64,000 bases of DNA, from contig NZ_PYGD01000003.1 of assembly GCF_003014535.1 (NCBI RefSeq), forward strand, positions 124,001 through 188,000. Reading direction: 5' to 3'. Shown here in pieces: positions 58,133 to 64,000 of this stretch. Numbering within the stretch: the stretch's first letter is position 1; the number at the start of each line of letters is the position of its first letter. A program made the position numbers and the translations under genes. The notes under the pieces were generated by a model. The model saw only the letters and a list, made by a program, of their open reading frames with translations. It made no database searches and was not told the DNA's origin. The stretch comes from Taibaiella chishuiensis. GTDB lineage: Bacteria; Bacteroidota; Bacteroidia; Chitinophagales; Chitinophagaceae.

Positions 58133-60757
58133 ATGGCTAAGAACCTATTAATTGTGGAGTCGCCTGCCAAGGCAAAAACCATTGAAAAGATTCTGGGTAA
58201 GGATTTTGAAGTGAAATCAAGTTTCGGACATATCCGTGATCTCGACAAAGAGGGGATGGGTATTGATATAGAACACGGATTTACGCCAAGATATAGTGTA
58301 TCAGATGACAAGAAGAAAGTGGTTGCAGAACTGAGGGCTAAAGCGAAAGCGGCCAACGAAGTATGGCTGGCAACGGATGAGGACCGCGAAGGGGAAGCGA
58401 TAAGCTGGCACCTTTGCGAAGTGCTGGGCCTGAACCCCGCCCAGACAAAACGTATTGTTTTCCACGAAATTACCAAACCTGCCATACAGGCCGCTGTAAC
58501 CAATCCGCGGCTGGTCGATATGAACCTGGTTAATGCGCAACAGGCGCGCCGGGTACTGGATCGCCTGGTGGGTTTCGAAATATCGCCCGTACTGTGGCGC
58601 AAACTGAGCGGTGGCAGCAGCCTGAGCGCCGGCCGTGTGCAATCGGTAGCGGTACGCCTTATCGTAGAACGCGAAAGAGAGATCAACCAGTTTAAGGCCA
58701 CCAGCGACTACCGGACCGAGGCTACTTTTGAAGCCAATGATATCAACGGCCGTAAGGTGAACTTCAAAGCCGAAGGCGCGCGTTTTGCAGATAATAAGAC
58801 CGCCAGGACCTTTCTCGAAAAATGCGTACAAGCCAGCTTTAAGGTAGAAGATGTACAGGTTAAACCCGGCAAACGCTCGCCGGCAGCGCCTTTTACCACT
58901 TCTACCCTGCAGCAGGAGGCCAGCCGTAAACTGGGTATGTCGGTATCGCGCACCATGCGTGTGGCGCAAACCCTTTACGAAAATGGTCATATTACCTATA
59001 TGCGTACCGACTCGGTAAACCTGTCGGTGACTGCGCTCGAAAACGCTGCCGAAGTGATCCGCCGCCAGTTTGGCGAGCCTTATTACCAGCGTCGCCAGTT
59101 CCAGAACAAGAACCAGTCGGCCCAGGAGGCGCACGAGGCCATCAGGCCTACCGATATGGCAGTAAGCAATATCGGCGATGTCGACGGGCAACGCCTGTAC
59201 GAACTGATCTGGAAGCGTACCCTGGCCTCGCAGATGGCCGATGCGCAACTGGAAAAAACAGTAGCCCGAATCGGTATTTCTACCGTAAACGATAAACTGA
59301 CCGCTACCGGCGAAGTGCTGAAATTTGAAGGCTTCCTTAAAGTATATATCGAGAGTAAGGACGATGAGGATGAAGACGAGAACACCGGTATGCTGCCGCC
59401 GCTGGTTGCAGGCCAGGCCCTGCCGCTGGTAGAGCTGAAAACCACAGAACGCTTTAGCCGCCCGGCTCCCCGTTATACGGAGGCTTCGCTGGTTAAGAAG
59501 TTGGAAGAACTGGGTATCGGCCGCCCGTCTACCTACGCACCAACCATCAGTACGGTACAGCAGCGTAACTATGTAGAGCGTAAGGACCGCGAAGGCGTAC
59601 AGCGCAACTTCCAGGTGCTTCGCCTGCGCAACAACGAAATTACCGAAGTACAATCTACCGAAAATACCGGCGCCGAAAAAGGCAAATTGTTCCCTACCGA
59701 TCTCGGTATGGTGGTTACCGACTTCCTCAACGAACACTTTACCCAGATCATGGATTATGGCTTTACGGCCAATATCGAAAACGAATTCGACCAGATCGCA
59801 GCGGGCAAAAAAGTGTGGAATAATATGATCGGCAATTTCTACGAACCCTTCCATAAAACGGTGGAAGAAACTATGGAAAATGCTGAGCGGGTTAAAGGCG
59901 AACGCGTACTGGGTCCCGACCCGGAAAGCGGTAAGCCCGTAGTGGCCCGCCTGGGCCGCTTTGGCCCGATGGTACAGATCGGCAGCGCCGAAGACGAGGA
60001 TAAACCCCGCTTCGCTACGATCAAGTCAACGCAGAGTATCGAGACCATTACGCTTGAAGAAGCGCTGGACCTCTTTAAGCTGCCCTTTACCCTCGGCGAC
60101 TTCGAAGACAAGGAAGTGAGTGTAGGTGCCGGCCGCTTTGGTCCTTATGTAAAATGGGGCGAACAATTTATCTCCATACCCCGCACCGAAGACCCGCTTA
60201 CTGTAGATATGGACCGTGCCCTGGAACTGATCCGGGAAAAACAGGAGGCCGATGCGCCGATCGGTTACTACGACGGTAAGCCGGTAAGCAAGGGCAAAGG
60301 CCGTTTCGGTCCTTTTATCAAATGGGAAGACCTCTTTATCAATATACCCCGGGCTTACGATTTCGATAACCTGAAACAAAGCGATGTCGACGAGCTGGTA
60401 AGTAAAAAACTGGAGAAAGAAGCCAATCGCTTTATCCAGCAATGGCCCGAAGAGAAGATCGCGATCGAAAACGGCCGTTGGGGCCCCTTTATCCGGTTTG
60501 GCAAACAGATGCTGAAGCTGGGTCGCAGGGCCGATGGCGAAAAGTATACCGCCGAAGACCTGGCCGGTATTGGCCTGGAAGAAGTAAAGCAGATGATCGT
60601 AGCCATAGACCCGACGGCATTCGAAAAGAAAACGAAAAAGGCAGCGGCTAAAAAAGCACCGGCTAAGAAAGGCGTGGCGCTTAAAAAGACCGCCACTGTC
60701 AAAAAAGCCGCTTCTAAAAAAGCCGCGCCCAAGAAAGAGGCTGCCAAGAAAAAATAA
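58133..60757 (+). CDS. topA: DNA topoisomerase I
   Basis: An 874-residue type IA topoisomerase. The TOPRIM domain (LLIVESPAKAKTIEKILG, then ATDEDREGEAISWHLCEVL) is at 4-110. The active-site Tyr289 is in ITYMRTDSVNLS, and EAHEAIRPTDM follows. The C-terminus carries several short Gly-Arg-Phe-Gly-Pro repeats (GRFGPMVQIG, GRFGPYVKWG, GRFGPFIKWE, GRWGPFIRFG), as in Bacteroidota and Gram-positive TopA, with no zinc fingers. The last ~45 residues are a Lys/Ala-rich, histone H1-like tail that may bind DNA. Confidence 0.97.
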   Translation: MAKNLLIVESPAKAKTIEKILGKDFEVKSSFGHIRDLDKEGMGIDIEHGFTPRYSVSDDKKKVVAELRAKAKAANEVWLATDEDREGEAISWHLCEVLGLNPAQTKRIVFHEITKPAIQAAVTNPRLVDMNLVNAQQARRVLDRLVGFEISPVLWRKLSGGSSLSAGRVQSVAVRLIVEREREINQFKATSDYRTEATFEANDINGRKVNFKAEGARFADNKTARTFLEKCVQASFKVEDVQVKPGKRSPAAPFTTSTLQQEASRKLGMSVSRTMRVAQTLYENGHITYMRTDSVNLSVTALENAAEVIRRQFGEPYYQRRQFQNKNQSAQEAHEAIRPTDMAVSNIGDVDGQRLYELIWKRTLASQMADAQLEKTVARIGISTVNDKLTATGEVLKFEGFLKVYIESKDDEDEDENTGMLPPLVAGQALPLVELKTTERFSRPAPRYTEASLVKKLEELGIGRPSTYAPTISTVQQRNYVERKDREGVQRNFQVLRLRNNEITEVQSTENTGAEKGKLFPTDLGMVVTDFLNEHFTQIMDYGFTANIENEFDQIAAGKKVWNNMIGNFYEPFHKTVEETMENAERVKGERVLGPDPESGKPVVARLGRFGPMVQIGSAEDEDKPRFATIKSTQSIETITLEEALDLFKLPFTLGDFEDKEVSVGAGRFGPYVKWGEQFISIPRTEDPLTVDMDRALELIREKQEADAPIGYYDGKPVSKGKGRFGPFIKWEDLFINIPRAYDFDNLKQSDVDELVSKKLEKEANRFIQQWPEEKIAIENGRWGPFIRFGKQMLKLGRRADGEKYTAEDLAGIGLEEVKQMIVAIDPTAFEKKTKKAAAKKAPAKKGVALKKTATVKKAASKKAAPKKEAAKKK

Positions 60758-60772
60758 CAGGATACCGTATAA

Positions 60773-60812
60773 AGAAAGCCTGCAACACAGCGTTGCAGGC
60801 TTTCTTGCTTAT
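60773..60812. terminator. Bidirectional terminator between topA and the response regulator
   Basis: AGAAAGCCTGCAAC (60773-60786) pairs with GTTGCAGGCTTTCT (60792-60805). A T-rich stretch follows on either strand. Confidence 0.85.
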
Positions 60813-60831
60813 ATATATCGTCAGCGTTGGT

Positions 60832-61479
60832 TTATAGTTTTACGATCCCGTTGCGGATGGCATACATTACCAGTCCCACGCGGGTTTTGACCTGCAGCTT
60901 CTCACAGATCTTTTCGCGGTATCCTTCCACCGTTTTAGGACTGAGGAACATTTTATCGGCAATCTCCTTATACGTCATCTCGCTGGCCATCAGGTGCAGC
61001 AGCTCCATTTCCCGCTCCGATAGCAGTTTGGCGGGCACCAGCCTGGGGTCTGTTTCCGTATTGTTGATAATATGGATCAGGTGCTGCGATACCATGGGCG
61101 AGTAGTAGAAGCCGTGCCTTTGCACTTCGTGCATTGCCCGCAGCAGTTCCGAGGGCTCGGCATCTTTAAGGATATAACCCCGGGCGCCGCAACGCAACAT
61201 ACGGATAATACACTCTTCGCTGTCGTACATCGACAGGGCAATCACCTTTACCTGCTTGTGGTTCTGGAACAGCCATTGGGTGGCGCTGTAGCCGTCCATC
61301 AGCGGCATATTGATATCCATAAGGATCACATTGGGCAGCGGATGCTTCTCGAGCTGTTGCTGCATATCGATACCGTTATCCGCCTCGAACAGCACGTCGA
61401 AGTCGGGGTTGTTGCGGATAAAGCTCGACAGCCCGTTCCGCAGTAATTTATGATCGTCGATCAGGGCAACAGTGATCAT
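60832..61479 (-). CDS. NarL/LuxR-family response regulator
   Basis: A 215-residue regulator. The receiver domain (1-125) shows IDDHKLLRNGL with the acidic pair, the phosphorylated Asp55 in VILMDINMPLMDG, the Ser of IALSMYDSEE and Lys of GYILKDAEPSEL. The LuxR-type HTH is at 150-215 (LSEREMELLHLMASEMTYKEIADKMFLSPKTVEGYREKICEKLQV). It is downstream of, and surely paired with, the histidine kinase gene 37 bp away. Targets are unknown. Confidence 0.94.
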   Translation of the reverse strand: MITVALIDDHKLLRNGLSSFIRNNPDFDVLFEADNGIDMQQQLEKHPLPNVILMDINMPLMDGYSATQWLFQNHKQVKVIALSMYDSEECIIRMLRCGARGYILKDAEPSELLRAMHEVQRHGFYYSPMVSQHLIHIINNTETDPRLVPAKLLSEREMELLHLMASEMTYKEIADKMFLSPKTVEGYREKICEKLQVKTRVGLVMYAIRNGIVKL

Positions 61480-61516
61480 GGTGGATAATGATTAAAGTAA
61501 AAAAGATAAAAGCCGG

Positions 61517-62302
61517 TTACTGGTCGCCGCTGTTTACGGTAATGCCGATCTGCGTGCCTTTGCCCGGTGTACTGGTTATCGAGAGGGTGCAGCCGATCAG
61601 TTTGCTGCGATGCTCCATATTCAATATGCCTACTCCTTTGCCGGTTTGCTGCATGTCGAAACCGTTGCCGTTATCGCGTACGCTTATATTTAAGGCGGTA
61701 TCGGTATAGTCCATTTTTATGGCTACATGTGTGGCCCCGGCATGTTTTACGGTATTGTTCAGGCATTCCTGTATCATGCGGTACAGGATCAGCCGGCGTT
61801 CGGGGCTGATGGTAAATGCCGTGCCCCGGGTCTCGAAATCAGTTTCAAATTTACGCGTGCGTTTCAACATATCCAGCTCCCGCAGTATAGATTCTTCCAG
61901 GTTCTTTTCCTTTACGTAATCGGTATTCAGCGTTTTGGAAATATCGCGGAGGTCGTTGATCGCAGTATTCAGCAGTTCTTTGGTTTGGGTAACATGCTCC
62001 CGTATCGGCTCCTGGTCGTTCATGGCGATCAGGGAGATGTTGAGTTTGGCCAGGCTCAGTACCTGCCCGATATTGTCGTGCAGCTCCTGCGACAGGGAGT
62101 GAAAGGTAGACTCCTGGGCTTCGAGCTGCGCCTGGAGCAGTTCCTGCCGGAATTCTTCTTCCAGTTTCAGGCGCTGATCGTAATACTCCCTTTGTTTTTT
62201 ACGGTAAAGAACAATCAGGAAGATGAGCGTGAGCGCAAAGAAAAGCAGGATGGCAGTGCCTCCCAGGATCGTGACTAATATTTCGTTGGTTTGCTGCGGC
62301 AC
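61517..62302 (-). CDS. Sensor histidine kinase (HisKA_3 / NarX-like)
   Basis: A 261-residue kinase with one N-terminal membrane helix (about 8-34) and almost no extracytoplasmic part, so it probably senses an intramembrane or cytoplasmic signal. A coiled coil (35-65) leads to the HisKA_3 box with the phosphorylated His in SLSQELHDNIGQVLSLAK (about residue 75). The ATPase domain has YRMIQECLNNTVKHAGAT (N box), DNGNGFD and GVGILNMEHR (G boxes). Such short kinases in Bacteroidota often respond via partner proteins. Confidence 0.92.
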   Translation of the reverse strand: MPQQTNEILVTILGGTAILLFFALTLIFLIVLYRKKQREYYDQRLKLEEEFRQELLQAQLEAQESTFHSLSQELHDNIGQVLSLAKLNISLIAMNDQEPIREHVTQTKELLNTAINDLRDISKTLNTDYVKEKNLEESILRELDMLKRTRKFETDFETRGTAFTISPERRLILYRMIQECLNNTVKHAGATHVAIKMDYTDTALNISVRDNGNGFDMQQTGKGVGILNMEHRSKLIGCTLSITSTPGKGTQIGITVNSGDQ

Positions 62303-62353
62303 GATAAGTTATATTAAATCGGTTGAATGCTGTAGGCCCAGCCTGGTGCAAAC

Positions 62354-62980
62354 TTAGTACTGCTTTCTGGCAATGGCAAATGCCACCAGGTAGAGCAGGT
62401 ACAGGACCAGGTTCATCATATTGCTCATGATATTGAGGCTATGGGAAAAGGCCGGGTTAACGTGTTCGATATAGGCGCTGTACCCAAATAAGAGTACCGT
62501 GCCGGGATAGTACAGGAAATTACTGCAGTTGATCCAGAAGTTACCGTCAGATTTCAACGAATGCTGTATCGGTTTTTGCAGCAGCTCGTAAAAGAAACAA
62601 CCACTCCACACCGATACGCATACCGCAAGGAATACAAAATCGATGTAATTGTTTTGCCAGAGATACCCGGGGGTGGCCAGGGAAAGCACAAATACGGCGG
62701 TAAGAAAAAAAACGAGGCCGGCATACAGCAGCTTTCGCTTGTTACGGGCCAGCAATACATGATAGTAGACCAGCAGGAGCAGCAGTTCGCCTATAAAGTA
62801 GAGATGGTCTACCAGTGCGATATAGGGCGCCTTAAGTTGTCTTTTGGTTACCTCGGTTACCAGTACGGTGATGATGATGCCGAGCATCACTTTGAGCGCC
62901 GGGCCCAGATGCTTCCTCCTGATGATCCCCACGGCAATGTTACCACAGAGTAATAAAATGTATAAATACCAGAGCGACAT
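62354..62980 (-). CDS. Inner-membrane protein, unknown function
   Basis: A 208-residue hydrophobic protein with about six membrane helices and short loops, ending KQY. No charged catalytic motif is seen, and I cannot assign a family. It lies 51 bp upstream of the histidine kinase gene on the same strand and may be co-transcribed with the two-component pair. A role in signal input is possible but only by position. Confidence 0.7.
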   Translation of the reverse strand: MSLWYLYILLLCGNIAVGIIRRKHLGPALKVMLGIIITVLVTEVTKRQLKAPYIALVDHLYFIGELLLLLVYYHVLLARNKRKLLYAGLVFFLTAVFVLSLATPGYLWQNNYIDFVFLAVCVSVWSGCFFYELLQKPIQHSLKSDGNFWINCSNFLYYPGTVLLFGYSAYIEHVNPAFSHSLNIMSNMMNLVLYLLYLVAFAIARKQY

Positions 62981-63083
62981 TGTCGGTGTATTAGGGGTAA
63001 TGGCTGTAGGGTATATTCCGGCGCGCTCCTTGCCCGGGCCGGGGCTCCGGCAGGGAGCACGGGAATATAGGTACGGTAATTGC

Positions 63084-63557
63084 TTAACGGAGCACGGTAT
63101 CTAAATCGCCGAAGGTCCTGGTATTTTTCCAGGTTTCTTCGCCATGCAGCTGTCCGTTGCAATGCAGGTCGAGTATCTGGAAGCTATTGTCTGAAGCCAG
63201 CAGGGATACCGTCAGTTTCTGAATGCCTTCCACGGTATGGATACCGGGCAGTGCCGCGATATAGCCGTCGGTGGGCACCTTGTTCAGCAAACGCTGCACG
63301 CGGCTCCTGTCCATAAAGATCGCCATGTTGTCATCATTGGGATCGTCGTGACAAATGCCGGAAGCGTTGGCCACCAGGGTTTCCCGCAGGTTTATCGAGT
63401 ATTGCCTGATGTTATCGTAGGTTTCGCCGGGCGACGGGCTTTCCGCCATTGCATTATTGAGTAACAGCTTCACTTCGTTATACACGGAGTTATCTACAAC
63501 CGGTTGGATGGTGGTCAGTATCTGGGCGACCTGAGCTAACGTTAATGCCATGTTCAA
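63084..63557 (-). CDS. Small soluble protein of unknown function
   Basis: A 157-residue protein without signal peptide or membrane segment; a second Met two codons in (63551) is equally possible as start. Residues 1-80 are helical (LTLAQVAQILTTIQPVVDNSVYNEVKLLL). A middle part contains a CHDDPNDDN stretch (Cys69 onward), which could bind a metal. The C-terminus has mixed strands. No family recognised. It is probably the first gene of the minus-strand group leading to the two-component system. Confidence 0.6.
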   Translation of the reverse strand: MNMALTLAQVAQILTTIQPVVDNSVYNEVKLLLNNAMAESPSPGETYDNIRQYSINLRETLVANASGICHDDPNDDNMAIFMDRSRVQRLLNKVPTDGYIAALPGIHTVEGIQKLTVSLLASDNSFQILDLHCNGQLHGEETWKNTRTFGDLDTVLR

Positions 63558-63684
63558 TGGATTTTAAATTTATTAAGGAGGGGATCTGCCTGCAAAGGTA
63601 GAATTTTATAACGGCCTACAGAACAGTAGTTTCCCTCGGGAAGGCAGGGGAAATTTCCCCTGTTTGAATTCCGGAGTTTTACTC

Positions 63685-63715
63685 TTGTACAGGCTTGCGG
63701 GGCGCTGTATTTTTG
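63685..63715 (+). promoter_or_regulatory. Promoter candidate for an unassigned transcript
   Basis: TTG at 63685-63687 and TATTTTTG at 63708-63715 with a 20-nt spacer, followed by C. Confidence 0.5.
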
Positions 63716-63920
63716 CATCATCAATCGGGAACGAAATGATTGTTGCCCCGGTAAACACCAGGAACCATGAATTAAACTTACCCCCCTATATACCATGTTG
63801 CGGGGTACCCCCGTCGGGACTTTTGTAGCTGAATCTGTCACCGCACGGCCTGCAACAAACAACCAATGCACCGAAAACAATTGGTTGGAAATGCCCGGAG
63901 TCTGCACCGGCCCATTTCTC

Positions 63921-63963
63921 GAAAGTTTACTGTACTCCCAAACCAGTAAACTTTCTTTTTTTT
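63921..63963 (+). terminator. Strong intrinsic terminator with no upstream plus-strand gene
   Basis: GAAAGTTTACTG (63921-63932) pairs perfectly with CAGTAAACTTTC (63944-63955), followed by eight T. The minus-strand side has no T run, so it acts rightward. Confidence 0.85.
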
Positions 63964-64000
63964 ATACCCCTGCCTTACGGCGTCCCTTCCAAACAATAAG

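Larger units (their letters stand above)
63558..64000. other. Right-end region without recognised gene
   Basis: About 440 bp. It has a plus-strand promoter candidate (63685-63715) and a strong plus-strand terminator (63921-63963), so a transcript of about 240 nt is expected. An open frame from ATG 63795 runs to the window edge but passes through the terminator and has no protein-like features. The region may hold a small RNA or the leader of a gene beyond the edge. Confidence 0.5.

Noticed and set aside
58301-59854. Minus-strand open frame of 517 codons opposite topA
   Set aside because: A long antisense frame made possible by codon bias; no domain or signal is seen and topA is unambiguous.
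63795-64000. Open frame from an ATG to the window edge
   Set aside because: It reads straight through a perfect terminator hairpin with eight T and the product has no domain-like features; it may be chance.
1-64000. CRISPR arrays, rRNA, tRNA, insertion sequences, prophage
   Set aside because: I looked for repeated spacer-like units, cloverleaf or rRNA motifs and transposase or integrase genes in the intergenic regions and found none.

Overview
The window looks like a chromosomal segment of a Bacteroidota bacterium, most likely a chitinophagaceae-type member (inference). The reasons are the short RpoD-type sigma factor of this phylum, a SecA with the long N-terminal insertion typical of it, a type IX secretion (T9SS) C-terminal sorting domain, a DAHP synthase-chorismate mutase fusion, a bifunctional phosphoglucose/phosphomannose isomerase, and promoters of the TTTG-N18-20-TAnnTTTG form. 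No rRNA, tRNA, IS element, prophage or CRISPR array was seen.

Layout. 1-5.3 kb: truncated secA, then a lipoprotein and two secreted proteins (one T9SS cargo), all on the minus strand. 5.4-9.9 kb: a RiPP (ribosomally made, modified peptide) locus of the grasp-with-spasm type, with one or two precursor peptides, a DUF6624-like protein, an ATP-grasp maturase, a 70-aa ORF and a SPASM protein without a radical-SAM motif. 10-18 kb: a HipA-like kinase/DUF3037 pair, a secreted FGE-like protein, a peptide ABC permease, alanine dehydrogenase, lptC, an outer-membrane protein, coaX and a LON-domain protein.

19-33.5 kb: nearly the whole aromatic amino-acid pathway in two adjacent units, trpEGDCFBA and pheA-aminotransferase-tyrA-DAHP synthase/CM-aroB-aroA-aroC. 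Each unit is preceded by an unannotated leader peptide: 25 aa with three Trp codons for trp, and 27 aa packed with Phe/Tyr codons for phe. Each leader is followed by an intrinsic terminator and an exactly complementary antiterminator segment. These look like two parallel ribosome-mediated attenuators.

33.6-42 kb: lptE, secG, a lone DsbD N-terminal domain, a TrmH-type methyltransferase, clpS, an FAH-family enzyme, an outer-membrane protein, a NatAB-like ABC pair and tsaE. 42.2-44.1 kb: a second RiPP locus, with a Cys-rich precursor, a DUF692/MNIO oxidase and a partner protein. The precursor is separated from the maturase by a strong terminator hairpin. 44.3-63.6 kb: ffh, a thiolase, plsY, an M48 lipoprotein peptidase, rpoD, an LptF/G permease, a PAP2 phosphatase, a YraN protein, PGI/PMI, a flippase, topA, a NarL/NarX-like two-component pair and two unknowns. 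The right end has a plus-strand promoter and terminator with no recognised gene between them.

The most interesting signals are the two unrelated RiPP loci and the paired aromatic attenuators.
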